From contig JAJDDQ010000085.1 of NCBI GenBank assembly GCA_029260215.1, positions 62,001 through 126,000 of the forward strand: 64,000 bases of DNA, written 5' to 3'. Both the position numbers and the translations under genes were made by a program. Source of the DNA: Phycisphaerae bacterium. GTDB lineage: Bacteria > Planctomycetota > Phycisphaerae > UBA1845. Below the pieces are notes generated by a model. The model was not told where the DNA came from, ran no database searches, and saw only the letters and a list, made by a program, of their open reading frames with translations. Of the stretch, positions 35,732 through 46,680 are shown one piece after another (position 1 is the first letter of the stretch; the number at the start of each line of letters is the position of its first letter).

Positions 35732-36061
35732 TGTCGGTCTCCATCCGCAAATGCGTCCGGCACGTGTCGCGCCGCTTTGCGGTCCCCAGACCTTATCCGT
35801 CTTTGAGTGGCGGGGAAACAGTCGCGGTGGGAGGGCAGCGGGCGAACGGGTTGAGAATAGGCGTGAGCATTCGACGAATCACATCTTGAGGCGTGACGCC
35901 GCGGGGGGATGATCTCGGCGGAGGTGCTGCATGACAGATCGAGCGAGGCATTGGCGCGGGTTGGTGGATGCGTGGGCGGGGAGCGGGCTGAGCTGACCTG
36001 CACCCCGGGGAACCACTCCATATGTCATGACAGCCTCAACACCCTGACTGTGCCGGCAGAC
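35732..36061. other. Intergenic upstream of malic enzyme
   Basis: These 330 bases carry no gene I can support. TGTCATGACA at 36024-36033 is a perfect 10-base palindrome near the radical SAM stop codon; its role is unknown. Confidence 0.45.
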
Positions 36062-37759
36062 TCATGACACAGCAACATGCGATGACACAACATCGCGAAA
36101 GAACGGCGGCTCATAGGTCCAGCCGTTACGCAACCGCCGCTCCTCCCGCCCTACCATGTGTCGCAGGTATCGGCCTATGATGGGGGCGGTCAGTCGGGAT
36201 TTGAGGCCGAACTCGCGATAGATGTCCTTGAGCGTCTTGGATATCTTCGCAAACAAGGTCGGATTCGACTGGAACCATTTTCGAGCGGCCCACAAAGCGG
36301 CGGCGTAGGTCACGGCCAACTCCCGGGCCTCCCAAGCAAAACGGCTGCGAATACGGCGGTCAGGGTGGTTCTTGTATCGCTTCCAACCTTGAAGCACCGT
36401 GCGCGTAATGCGTACGATGCTGGGGCCGTTCACCTCGAAATCGCGGCGAAACGCCCGCAAAATGAACTCGGTCTCCTGGCCGTCTTTGATGTGCGGGTGC
36501 CGGTAGTTGAATCGCAACTGTCCATGCGCGTCAGCTTCCGGGCATTCGTCAAGATCGAGGAGTAAGCCTCTGGCTTTGTGGTCGGCGTGCAACGGCGTGC
36601 CGGGGATTGGCGTATAGAGCATGAACTGGTGAAACTCTGTGTCGTATCCGACGGCGTGATCGATCACCGCATCGATGTTCTCGGGGGTGTGTTCCTCCAA
36701 GCCGATGATCGACGAACCCAGCACGCGAATCCCATGCGACTGGAGCGTACGCACGAGAGTGTGGGTATCGGTACGCCCGAGCTTGGCATAGTTGGCCCCC
36801 TCTCCTTCGAGGCCAAGCCAAACCCACGATATTCCGAGGCCCACAAGCTGCTCCAGCGTGAAGGATTGCAAGACCTTGGCCGAGCTGAAGACGTAGAGCG
36901 CCCACGATTTACCATGTTCGATCATCAGGTCGAGCAATCGGAGCGCCCGCTTGCGATGCAGAAGGAAATTCTCGTCCATCACGAAGAAGGAGCGTACACC
37001 CATGTCACGCTCAAGCTGGCACATGACGTCGAACAGTTCGTCGCCGGTGTTGTAAAAGTGGAAACAGTTGCCCTTACCGCCGAACATCGAAGATGTGGCG
37101 CAGAAGTTGCAGCCGACAGGACAGCCCACCGACGGCAACAGCGTGGCAGCCACATCGCCCGGTTTCTCTCTGAGACTGACGCCCAAGGTGCGGGCACCGA
37201 TGCCCGAGTAGACGCGCGGATGTCGAATCGGGGCGTTTGTATCCTGGCCCAGGTATCGACGCATCCAACTCACGCCGTCGCCGCGCACGATGTGGTCGGC
37301 GTCGACGCGTTGGCTCAGTTCGGGAATGCCAGCCACGTGTCCACCGATGACGATGGTGGCTTCGGGCAGATGCTCGCGGACCAACTCGCACATTTTCCGC
37401 ACTTTGCCTATGTTGGGCATGATGGCACCGATGCCGACGACGTCGTAGTGATGCGTCGTGATTTCCCTGACGAAATCATCGAGCGTCGGAAAGTCGAGCA
37501 GCGTGCATGGCGCTTCGATGTTGGCCTGAATCAGCATAAGCCCCCACGAACGGTGGAACATGCGCAGCGAAAACGCCCGCTGCACGCGCGTCACCTGGTT
37601 ATGGTAAAGCTCCATAGGATTGAGGGTTCGGCTGCCGTGGACATCGTCCACAGCGAAGGGGCCGAACACGCTGCTGAGCAATATACGGGTCCGGGATCCC
37701 GATGCGTGCATGGGTGGCGCTGACACGCTGGTCGGCGCGATGGTGGCGAGTTCCGTCAT
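36062..37759 (-). CDS. B12-binding-type radical SAM protein, substrate unknown
   Basis: The 565-residue protein has an N-terminal cobalamin-binding-like Rossmann domain (about 60-160; HYDVVGIGAIMPNIGKV, IVIGGHVAGIPEL) without the classic DxHxxG motif. The radical SAM core (about 215-430) has the cluster motif CPVGCNFCATS (CxxxCxxC), FFVMDENFLLHRKRAL, WVWLGLEGEGANYAKLG and VLGSSIIGLEEHT. A helical C-terminal domain (about 450-565) follows. The architecture is that of the BchE/HpnJ/methyltransferase class B group. No neighbouring pathway gene points to a substrate; malic enzyme and a surface protein flank it at a distance. AGAGG lies about 10 bases before the ATG. Confidence 0.88.
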   Translation of the reverse strand: MTELATIAPTSVSAPPMHASGSRTRILLSSVFGPFAVDDVHGSRTLNPMELYHNQVTRVQRAFSLRMFHRSWGLMLIQANIEAPCTLLDFPTLDDFVREITTHHYDVVGIGAIMPNIGKVRKMCELVREHLPEATIVIGGHVAGIPELSQRVDADHIVRGDGVSWMRRYLGQDTNAPIRHPRVYSGIGARTLGVSLREKPGDVAATLLPSVGCPVGCNFCATSSMFGGKGNCFHFYNTGDELFDVMCQLERDMGVRSFFVMDENFLLHRKRALRLLDLMIEHGKSWALYVFSSAKVLQSFTLEQLVGLGISWVWLGLEGEGANYAKLGRTDTHTLVRTLQSHGIRVLGSSIIGLEEHTPENIDAVIDHAVGYDTEFHQFMLYTPIPGTPLHADHKARGLLLDLDECPEADAHGQLRFNYRHPHIKDGQETEFILRAFRRDFEVNGPSIVRITRTVLQGWKRYKNHPDRRIRSRFAWEARELAVTYAAALWAARKWFQSNPTLFAKISKTLKDIYREFGLKSRLTAPIIGRYLRHMVGREERRLRNGWTYEPPFFRDVVSSHVAVS

Positions 37760-38339
37760 TTCGAAATTACCTCTGGTTGACTTCGTGCGTCGGGTTGATC
37801 GGATGCCAACCGGGCGCTGTATGTTGTTTCACGTTGCGTGGCGTGCGCGCGGCCATTTACCGTCTGACGGCGCTCAGTGCGTCCGCGATGTCGCGTGACA
37901 AACTCAGCGCATCAAAGCTTCGCAAGCCCGCCCGAGACGCGCTTCAACGCGTGCCCATCGGCCCGTGATGTTTTGACCGCACAAATCCACTACACGCCTA
38001 TGTCGATATAGACCATTCGTATGGGTGTCAAGATGATTTCTCGATTTTCTCATTCTCTTGGCCTGAGAATTGCCGTTCTTGAGAACCTCGCGCCGGTCGA
38101 AAATTGCGGTCGAAAGTTTTTTTTGCCGACTCGGGATTTTCTGTGTCAGAAATCCGCGTTTGCGTAGACGTAAGGGTAAGGCCGTCCGCGGATTCGACGC
38201 TTGGCGTCGAACAAAACGACGGCGATGACGTAGAAAGGCCAACGCGTCTGATTTTGTCGGGCGGGTCTTGGGTTGCGGCGGGCTTGGCGAAATCGCGCGA
38301 TCGCGGAAGCGCTGATCCTCAATTGAGAGGCGGATCACT
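37760..38339. other. 580-base divergent intergenic region
   Basis: This separates the radical SAM gene (minus) from the thrombospondin-repeat gene (plus). It holds a perfect hairpin, TTCGACGC-TTG-GCGTCGAA at 38193-38211, and an imperfect one at 38134-38155. No gene is evident. Confidence 0.5.
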
Positions 38340-40184
38340 ATGTTGCGAAATATGTTGGCCGGTATCGGAATCGGGCTGATCGCGAATTCTGCAGTTCAAG
38401 CACAGGTTCACGTCACCTACGAGCCTGCGACGCTCGATCCAGGTGTTGAAACGGAAATCGTGATCAGCTTCACGGACACCGGGGGCGTGGGAATCGATCT
38501 CGACGCCGTTGGCTTTTATTTTGTCACGCCGTGCTTTTTCGATCTGGCTCAATTCGATTGGCTTTCCGGGTTGGATGAACCGGACAACTACTTTTCGGGC
38601 GCGTTCACGCCTGCTCCCAGAACCGCCTATTGGGGAACGGTAGCGCTCGGGCCGGTGACATCCATTCCGCCGGGCGGCACGCTTGAGATCGCCAGGATAA
38701 GGGTCTTGGCTTTGGCGCAATTGTCGGGGCAGGTAATTCCGCTGACGACAATGGTTGAAGGCCAGGAAACGCCCTCTGTCCCGCTCTCGGGTGTTTACGA
38801 TTTCACGGTTCCCGGCTGGCTCGACATTACGGGCCGGATCGCAGATATGGTCGTGACGGGCAGTCAGTCGCCCGGAAGCGGGAGCACCTTCGACACGGAC
38901 GGGGACGGAATCTGCGACCTGATCGACAATTGCCCGGACCTGCCCAATCCGATCCAGCGCGATTCGGATGGGGACGGTATCGGCGACGGGTGCGACGATG
39001 TTCTGGGCGACAACTTCGCCAGCGACGATGACGACAGTGACGATGACGGCGATGGGGGTGACGGCGATAGCAACGGCGAAGGCGACGGTGATAACAGTGG
39101 TGACGGCGACAACAACGGCGACGGTGACGGCAGCAGCAGCAGCAGCTTTGGAGATTTCGACGGAGATGGCATAGTCGATACGATCGACAATTGCCCCACC
39201 GTGACAAACGCCGAGCAACTCAACTGGGACCACGACGGTATGGGTGATGCGTGTGATCCATGCCCGTTGTCGGCGGCAAACGACTTCGACAACGACGGTA
39301 TTTGTGGTGAACTGGACAATTGTCTCGGTGTGGCCAATGCGTCACAACTCGACTTTGATCAGGACGGCATCGGCGACGCCTGTGATCCGTGCCCGTTTGA
39401 GGCTGACAACGACACGGACAATGACGAGGTCTGTGACGGCGTGGACAACTGCCCGGAAATTCCCAACGCCGACCAGTTGGATTCCGACGAAGACGGAGCT
39501 GGCGATGCATGCGATCCGTGCCCGCTCGATGCCGACGATGATATCGATGATGACGGGGTCTGCGGAGACCTCGACAATTGCCCGGAAATCGCGAACGTCG
39601 TGCAGCGCGATTGGGACGACGATGGCGTGGGCGACGCCTGCGATGACTGCCCGTTTGATGCCAATGATGACGGCGACGAAGATGGGTATTGCGCCGATGA
39701 GGACAACTGTCCGGAAATCAGCAACGCCGATCAGACTGACATGGACAGTGACAACATCGGCGATGCCTGCGACGACTGCCCGCTCGACCCTGCCAACGAC
39801 ATCGATGGCGACGGCGTTTGCGGGGGTGTGGATAACTGCCCCACGGTGCCCAACGCCAATCAATCCGACGCGAATGCTGACGGCGTGGGAGACGCTTGCG
39901 ACCTCATGGGTGAATCCGGAGCCGTCGACTTCGCGCCCACAGCCTCAGGTGCGCCACCATCGCCCTTGGGGCCGGACGGCGGACTCGAATCGAACCAGAC
40001 GTCGATGGACGACGCCGACGAGGTAAACGCCCCACCGGAGGAGGCAGCCGGTGCAAACCAGCAACGGCAGACCGGAGCCATGTGCGGCAGTCTCGGCATT
40101 GTGGGGTTGATGCTGTGGCCGTTCTCGGCGGCGCTGTTCGTTCAAGCGAGCAAACGAGTACGAGTCGCCCAAAGCCATCATTGA
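38340..40184 (+). CDS. Exported thrombospondin type 3 repeat protein with Cys-bearing C-terminal anchor
   Basis: The ATG at 38340 follows GAGAGG. A signal peptide (about 1-22) precedes a beta domain (about 23-170). From about residue 180 to 520 run thrombospondin type 3 repeats, each with an Asp-rich calcium loop such as DTDGDGICDLIDNCP or DNDGICGELDNC and the closing IGDACDPCP. An extended Asp/Asn/Gly linker interrupts them (about 222-265). The last 35 residues, after GANQQRQTGA, read MCGSLGIVGLMLWPFSAALF followed by QASKRVRVAQ: a Cys, a hydrophobic helix and a basic end, the layout of C-terminal sorting signals of the Cys-containing kind. The repeats imply calcium-dependent rigidity. It is probably a surface protein. 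Confidence 0.85.
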   Translation: MLRNMLAGIGIGLIANSAVQAQVHVTYEPATLDPGVETEIVISFTDTGGVGIDLDAVGFYFVTPCFFDLAQFDWLSGLDEPDNYFSGAFTPAPRTAYWGTVALGPVTSIPPGGTLEIARIRVLALAQLSGQVIPLTTMVEGQETPSVPLSGVYDFTVPGWLDITGRIADMVVTGSQSPGSGSTFDTDGDGICDLIDNCPDLPNPIQRDSDGDGIGDGCDDVLGDNFASDDDDSDDDGDGGDGDSNGEGDGDNSGDGDNNGDGDGSSSSSFGDFDGDGIVDTIDNCPTVTNAEQLNWDHDGMGDACDPCPLSAANDFDNDGICGELDNCLGVANASQLDFDQDGIGDACDPCPFEADNDTDNDEVCDGVDNCPEIPNADQLDSDEDGAGDACDPCPLDADDDIDDDGVCGDLDNCPEIANVVQRDWDDDGVGDACDDCPFDANDDGDEDGYCADEDNCPEISNADQTDMDSDNIGDACDDCPLDPANDIDGDGVCGGVDNCPTVPNANQSDANADGVGDACDLMGESGAVDFAPTASGAPPSPLGPDGGLESNQTSMDDADEVNAPPEEAAGANQQRQTGAMCGSLGIVGLMLWPFSAALFVQASKRVRVAQSHH

Positions 40185-40403
40185 GAAACGTTTTTGGACG
40201 AACCGCCCCGCCGCTGACACGCTTTGGCGGATGTTCTTCTCGCTACCTCGGACCTGCCGGGTTCCGAATGCGCAGACGAATCCGGTTCCGATAATTGTAT
40301 GGATTTGTCCGCCCACACACGCCGAAGCTGTCTGGCCGGTCTAGAGATGGGTAGCATCGCTTGATCGAAGGTCGATTGGAGCCTCCGAGCGATGGGATTC
40401 CGC

Positions 40404-40431
40404 TTGACATTACCTGTTTTGCCTATATCTT
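40404..40431 (+). promoter_or_regulatory. Likely sigma70-type promoter for tpl-tnaA
   Basis: A perfect TTGACA (40404-40409) and TATCTT (40426-40431) are separated by 16 bases in an AT-rich patch, pointing toward the lyase genes. Confidence 0.5.
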
Positions 40432-40441
40432 TGTAGATATA
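40424..40441. promoter_or_regulatory. Palindrome overlapping the -10 box, possible operator
   Basis: TATATC-TTTGTA-GATATA is a perfect 6-base inverted repeat around a 6-base centre. Its left arm overlaps the proposed -10 box, the position expected for a repressor site. Confidence 0.4.
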
Positions 40442-40684
40442 TAGCCGAACCAACAAGGGCCGTGGGTGTTCCTCGGTGGGTGAATGCGACCTGCGAACGA
40501 TCGCACGCCCTTTCGCGAGAAACTGATTCTTTGCGGTCGCGGGTCGCCTTGTTGAGCGGGGTCTCGGTTCTGAGCAGCATCGCCACCCGCTGGGTAGCGC
40601 GCCGTGTCTTGCGGGAAGAGTGGATCGCGTTGCTGCCGCGCGACCGGCCACGCCAAGAGATTCACAGTCAAGAAGGAGTTTTGA

Positions 40685-42169
<1,485 letters not shown>

Positions 42170-42179
42170 GCTGACCTCC

Positions 42180-43550
42180 ATGAAAACGATTATTGAGCCA
42201 TTCCGTATTAAAGTGGTCGAACCCATTCGGATGACCACTGCCGAACAGCGCGACCGGTTGATTCACGCAGCCGGATTGAATCTGTTTGCGCTGCGCGCCG
42301 AAGATGTATTGATTGACTTGCTGACGGACAGCGGCACGAGCGCCATGAGCAGCGAGCAATGGGCGGGCATTATGCGCGGCGACGAGTCATACGCCGGGGC
42401 GACCAGCTTTTTCCGGCTGCACAGTCGCGTGCATGACATGACCGGCTTCGACCATATTCTCCCAACACACCAGGGCCGGGCAAGCGAGCGCATCCTGTTT
42501 GATACAGTGGGTGCGCCCGGCAAGATTGTCCCGAACAACAACCACTTCGATACGACACGTGCCAATGTCGAGCACTCCGGTGCCGAAGCGGTGGACCTTG
42601 TCATTGACGAAGGGCACGATCCTCAGTCGCGTCATCCGTTCAAAGGCAATATGAACGTTCAAAAACTGCGCGCGCTGATTGAACGTGTCGGTGCTGAGCG
42701 GATCCCGCTGTGCATGATGACCATCACGAACAATACGGGCGGCGGGCAGCCGGTGAGCCTCGCCAACCTGCGCGAGGTTCAAGAAGTGTGTCGATTCCAC
42801 GGCATACCGTTCTTCCTCGATGCGTGCCGGTTCGCCGAGAATGCCTATTTCATCAAAATGCGCGAACCGGGTATGCAGGACCGGCCTGTGGACAGCATCG
42901 TGAGGGAAGTGTTCGACCTGGCTGATGGCGCGACGATCAGCGGCAAGAAAGACGGATTGGTCAACATTGGCGGCCTGTTGCTGCTACGCGATGAAGCACT
43001 GGCACGCGAGGCGCGAAACAACCTAATCCTGACAGAGGGATTTCCCACATACGGAGGCCTCGCCGGTCGTGATCTGGAAGCTCTGGCTCAGGGGTTTGCT
43101 GAAGTCCTGGACGAGTCGTACCTGGCCTATCGCATTCGCAGTGTCGCGTACCTGGGTGAGAAGCTTATTGAATCCGGTGTTCCGATTCTGGAGCCACCCG
43201 GTGGTCACGCGATTTATCTGGATGCCCGCCGCTTCTGTCCGCATATTCCCGCAGAACAGTTTCCGGGGCAGGCAGTCGCGATCGCCATTTATCGGCTCGC
43301 CGGAATTCGCACTGTGGAGATCGGCAGCCTGATGTTCGGTTCTGAGAACACTCAGCCAACGATGGAACTTGTGAGATTGGCCATTCCGCGCCGTGTCTAC
43401 ACGCAGTCGCATATCGACTATGTGGCTGAAGCTGTCGTGGAATTGCATGAACGGCGTCACGAACTGCGTGGGCTTCGCATCGTGGAAGCTCCCGTCGCGC
43501 TTCGACACTTTACTGCGCGACTGGAGGAAGTCGAATCACCAACCGCATGA
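42180..43550 (+). CDS. tnaA: Tryptophanase (tryptophan indole-lyase)
   Basis: This PLP enzyme splits L-tryptophan into indole, pyruvate and ammonia. The ATG at 42180 gives MKTIIEPFRIKVVEPIRMTT, aligned with the paralogue at 40691; the open frame starts further upstream inside tpl. Shared marks are [70 protein letters not shown] and the PLP lysine region TISGKKDGLVNIGG. The selectivity segment reads IRTVEIGSLMFG, matching VEIGS of E. coli TnaA and not the MERG of tyrosine phenol-lyase; the following loop is shorter than in E. coli. It has 456 residues and a weak ribosome site, so translation may be coupled to tpl. Activity on another aromatic amino acid is possible. Confidence 0.88.
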   Translation: MKTIIEPFRIKVVEPIRMTTAEQRDRLIHAAGLNLFALRAEDVLIDLLTDSGTSAMSSEQWAGIMRGDESYAGATSFFRLHSRVHDMTGFDHILPTHQGRASERILFDTVGAPGKIVPNNNHFDTTRANVEHSGAEAVDLVIDEGHDPQSRHPFKGNMNVQKLRALIERVGAERIPLCMMTITNNTGGGQPVSLANLREVQEVCRFHGIPFFLDACRFAENAYFIKMREPGMQDRPVDSIVREVFDLADGATISGKKDGLVNIGGLLLLRDEALAREARNNLILTEGFPTYGGLAGRDLEALAQGFAEVLDESYLAYRIRSVAYLGEKLIESGVPILEPPGGHAIYLDARRFCPHIPAEQFPGQAVAIAIYRLAGIRTVEIGSLMFGSENTQPTMELVRLAIPRRVYTQSHIDYVAEAVVELHERRHELRGLRIVEAPVALRHFTARLEEVESPTA

Positions 43551-43563
43551 GGGGGCGGTCAGC

Positions 43564-45450
43564 ATGAAAAGCAGTCAAACCACGAGCAAAGGGCGTTTCG
43601 CCGACAACGTTGCCTCGCAATCTTCGAGCGTACCGCCGCGCAGTTCGACGATCCCGCGCTGGCGTGCAGCCACCCTTCTCTTTGTCTATATTCTGATGGC
43701 TGCCCATGTCGTGCATTGGAAGATATCGGGCAAGACGCTAGCCCCGCTCGAACTGAATGAGGTCATGTACACGCTGGAACTCGGCATTGTCACAGCCGGC
43801 TTTGTCTTCATGGTTGCCCTGGTGTTCGCCACCGCCATTTTCGGTCGCTTTTTCTGCTCATGGGGATGCCATATCCTTGCGCTGCAGGATTTCTCGGTAT
43901 GGCTGCTCAATAAAGTCGGCATCAAGCCCCGTCCAATCCGGAGTCGAATGCTTCTGTGGGTGCCGGCAATCGCGGCTGCGTACATGTTTCTCTGGCCTCA
44001 GGTCAGCCGCGTAATGAGCGGCAAGCCCGTGGCGGCTCTGCATCTTGCGACAGATGCGGACGGTTGGGCCTCATTCACCACTGAAAACTATTGGCGTAAT
44101 TTACCCGGCCTGGGCGTGGCCATCGCCACCTTTTTCGTGTGCGGATTCCTGGTCGTTTACCTTCTGGGGTCACGTTCGTTCTGCTCGTACGGTTGTCCCT
44201 ATGGAGCTGTCTTCAGGTTGGCTGATCGCATCGCGCCCGGGCGTATTCGTGTCGGCCCGGATTGTACTCAGTGTGCGACTTGTACTGCCGTTTGCACTTC
44301 GCATATTCGCGTACACGAGGAAGTCGAACGGTACGGCATGGTCGTTGATCCTGCGTGTATGAAGGATTTGGATTGCGTCGTCGCGTGTCCACAACAGACG
44401 CTCCGATACGGATTCGGTCGCCCGTCGCTGATCCGCCGGGTACTCGGCACGAAGGATGTCAAGAAAATCTACGACTTTGTACTTTGGGAAGAGCTACTCG
44501 CAGCCGTCGTTTTCATTGGCTTTCTGATGACCTATCGCGGCCTCTACGACATCGTGCCGTTTCTACTTTCGCTCGCACTTGCGGGAATTTTGTCTTACGC
44601 GTCCATTGTGTTGACGCGGCTTTTCCGGCAACCCAACGTCTCATTCAGCCGATGGCGATTGCGACAATCCGGCGCGTGGACAGCATCGGGCATCGGTTTC
44701 CTGGCGTGCGCTGTCGCTGTCACTGCGATTACGTTTCACAGTGCGGTTGTTCACTATTCAGCCTACACGGGCGGGCAACTCTACACTCAATCAACACCAG
44801 CCACCTCGGTGAATGCCGCGACCGCGGATCGCGCAATCGGGCACCTCGTTCGCGCCCAATCCTGGGGGCTGATACAGTCGGATCGGGTTGAGCGGATGCT
44901 CGGTGATCTGTACGCGGCGCGCGGACGGTGGGCCGACGCGGAGTTTTCGCTTCGCAAATCTCTGGAGAAGTCCCCGAACGATCACCACATGCAGGACCAG
45001 CTCGGTTACCTGTTGTCCAGACAGGGACGGCACGAGGAAGCGCGGCAGCGGTATATTGACGCGATCGACATGACGCCCGACCGGGCCGAGCCGCACTATG
45101 GCCTGGCAGTCACGGAATACCAGATGGGGCGGCCGAGTATCGCGGTGCATCATCTGCGCATTGCACTGAAGCTTCGGCCTGACTATCCGGAAGCACACTA
45201 TGAACTCGGTGCCATTCTCGTCGAATCCGGCGCTCCGGCCGAAGGAATCCGTCATCTTCGCACCTGCCTGCAACTGAAACCGGAATACGGCGACGCCCAC
45301 TACAATTTAGCGGTCGCATTCGCCATACAGGGCGCCTTCACCGACGCGACAGCAGAGATTGAGGCGGCCGTTGCGCTGCAGCCGGAGGACGAGCGCACAC
45401 AGCAGTTTCGCGCGTTCTTGGCATCACTCGTGCGAGATCGACAGCGATAA
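43564..45450 (+). CDS. NapH/NosR-like membrane polyferredoxin with TPR tail
   Basis: The ATG at 43564 follows GAGGGGGCGG. The 628-residue product has about four membrane helices in its first 205 residues, with two CxxxC(P) motifs at membrane edges (FFCSWGCH about 98-102, FCSYGCPYG about 207-211). A ferredoxin region follows, CTQCATCTAVC (about 234-244) and CMKDLDCVVACP (about 265-276), then three more helices (about 305-430). At least five tetratricopeptide repeats (about 440-625) end the protein (DHHMQDQLGYLLSRQGRHEEA, PHYGLAVTEYQMGRPSIA). The front half matches NapH/NosR/MauN-type electron-transfer proteins. The TPR tail is unusual and suggests docking to another protein on the periplasmic face. 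It follows tnaA by 13 bases. Confidence 0.85.
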   Translation: MKSSQTTSKGRFADNVASQSSSVPPRSSTIPRWRAATLLFVYILMAAHVVHWKISGKTLAPLELNEVMYTLELGIVTAGFVFMVALVFATAIFGRFFCSWGCHILALQDFSVWLLNKVGIKPRPIRSRMLLWVPAIAAAYMFLWPQVSRVMSGKPVAALHLATDADGWASFTTENYWRNLPGLGVAIATFFVCGFLVVYLLGSRSFCSYGCPYGAVFRLADRIAPGRIRVGPDCTQCATCTAVCTSHIRVHEEVERYGMVVDPACMKDLDCVVACPQQTLRYGFGRPSLIRRVLGTKDVKKIYDFVLWEELLAAVVFIGFLMTYRGLYDIVPFLLSLALAGILSYASIVLTRLFRQPNVSFSRWRLRQSGAWTASGIGFLACAVAVTAITFHSAVVHYSAYTGGQLYTQSTPATSVNAATADRAIGHLVRAQSWGLIQSDRVERMLGDLYAARGRWADAEFSLRKSLEKSPNDHHMQDQLGYLLSRQGRHEEARQRYIDAIDMTPDRAEPHYGLAVTEYQMGRPSIAVHHLRIALKLRPDYPEAHYELGAILVESGAPAEGIRHLRTCLQLKPEYGDAHYNLAVAFAIQGAFTDATAEIEAAVALQPEDERTQQFRAFLASLVRDRQR

Positions 45451-45497
45451 TTTGCTACATGCGAGCCGGAACACCACGAAAGCGGACTCGCACTCGC

Positions 45498-46079
45498 TCA
45501 CACGGACAGCCAGCGAGACTCTAAGTCATCAGCGAGGCGGGTAAGCTCCTCACGCTTCTTTCCGCCAAACGTCCGACAGCCAACCTCGCAGAAACTGCTG
45601 CAAAGAGAGGTCTGATCCTCTTCAGTCAGCATTCGGTCGCCCATGTTGAATAGAATATTGTCCTCTTTGAGAATGTGGTTGGTCAACAGCTCAATGTACT
45701 GATGCGCAGCCGTGTGGAATTCTTCGCGGCCATTGGGTTCATCCCTACGTACGGCTTCGAGAGCGCTGGCCATGTCCGCCGTGAGCTGCCGCGCTATATT
45801 GTGCTCGTGCAGCATCACACCGATAGGCCCCCCTTCACGCGGAAGCCCGCGCGATTCGAGTGCGGGAAAAAGTAAGTCTTCTTCCTTGGCGTGATGGCAG
45901 GCGTCTGCAAAGAGCTTGAAGAACTCAACGCACTGCCCGAGCGCCTCCATCTCGAACTGCTCCCTCGACTCCGACAATGTCACCAGTTGTTTGAGCACCG
46001 CTATGACGCGCAGAATTACCTGATGCTCATCTTTGAGAACGCTTGTAGGCCGATCGTTGCTCTTGACCTCAGAAGACAT
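45498..46079 (-). CDS. Hemerythrin-like (HHE) protein
   Basis: This 193-residue four-helix protein has the carboxylate/His pattern of a di-iron site: LKDEHQVILRVI, CHHAKEEDLLFPALE, VMLHEHNIARQL, and FHTAAHQYIELLTNHILKEDNILF. Such proteins bind oxygen or nitric oxide, or handle iron. Its AAGGAG ribosome site overlaps the stop codon of the preceding ferredoxin gene (TAAGGAG), so it is the last gene of the respiratory operon and translationally coupled. Two Cys near the C-terminus (SSFCEVGC) are unusual and might form a disulfide or bind metal. Together with the NsrR-like regulator it hints at NO protection (inference). Confidence 0.88.
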   Translation of the reverse strand: MSSEVKSNDRPTSVLKDEHQVILRVIAVLKQLVTLSESREQFEMEALGQCVEFFKLFADACHHAKEEDLLFPALESRGLPREGGPIGVMLHEHNIARQLTADMASALEAVRRDEPNGREEFHTAAHQYIELLTNHILKEDNILFNMGDRMLTEEDQTSLCSSFCEVGCRTFGGKKREELTRLADDLESRWLSV

Positions 46080-46082
46080 CGA

Positions 46083-46670
46083 TTACTCCTTAGTACCCTC
46101 GGGCGCGATCCGAATCGCGTCACCGGGGCAGAGATAGACACACACACCACAGCCTGTACACCCAACAGAATGCACCTCGGGCAGGCCGTCACTTCCGAAC
46201 GACATGACATCGCTGCCGAGCGGGCAACGCTTCACACAATAGTCGCAGGGTTGCCCCGCAGCCACGTAGCATTTCGACATATCAATGACCGCCGTACCCA
46301 TTTGCACATTGTGCTTGGCCACGGAAAGAAGCGCCTTCGGCTCACACGCCGCAATACACGGCATATCCTCACACAAATAGCACGGCGACTCAGCAGGAAT
46401 GACCACAGGAGTTCCTGCGACCAGGCCAAATTCCGGCCCCAATCGCCTGATCGAATCGTACGGACACGCTTCCTGACAGGCTGTGCATTGCGTGCAGCGG
46501 GCAAGAAACTCTGACTCAGGCAGTGCGCCCGGCGGTCGCAGCCATAGTGATGACGTGTCCGGCGGTGCCTCCGGCGCTTCGCTGTCGAAGCGCACTTGCT
46601 CCAGCGCATCGGCAACGTTCGCCACCAAGGCTCGACTCATTTGAGAAAAAAAACCACGACGCGAAACCAT
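46083..46670 (-). CDS. NapG/MauM-type ferredoxin, third copy
   Basis: This 195-residue iron-sulfur protein opens with MVSRRGFFSQM, a degenerate twin-arginine-like start, and the family hallmark LRPPGALPESEFLARC. Four cluster regions follow: CTQCTACQEACPYD, CYLCEDMPCIAACEP, CDYCVKRCPLG and CTGCGVCVYLCPGDAI. The two other copies in this operon, at 50280 and 51002, share the RPPGALPE segment. In nitrate-reduction systems NapG takes electrons from NapH-like membrane partners. Here it directly follows the YHS/NosR-like gene (10-base gap), suggesting that these two form one transfer unit. Confidence 0.88.
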   Translation of the reverse strand: MVSRRGFFSQMSRALVANVADALEQVRFDSEAPEAPPDTSSLWLRPPGALPESEFLARCTQCTACQEACPYDSIRRLGPEFGLVAGTPVVIPAESPCYLCEDMPCIAACEPKALLSVAKHNVQMGTAVIDMSKCYVAAGQPCDYCVKRCPLGSDVMSFGSDGLPEVHSVGCTGCGVCVYLCPGDAIRIAPEGTKE

Positions 46671-46680
46671 CTAATTCAAC

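Noticed and set aside
38880-39900. Regular repeats resembling a tandem DNA array or CRISPR
   Set aside because: They are codon-level repeats of the thrombospondin type 3 protein, unequal in length and in frame, with no spacer structure.
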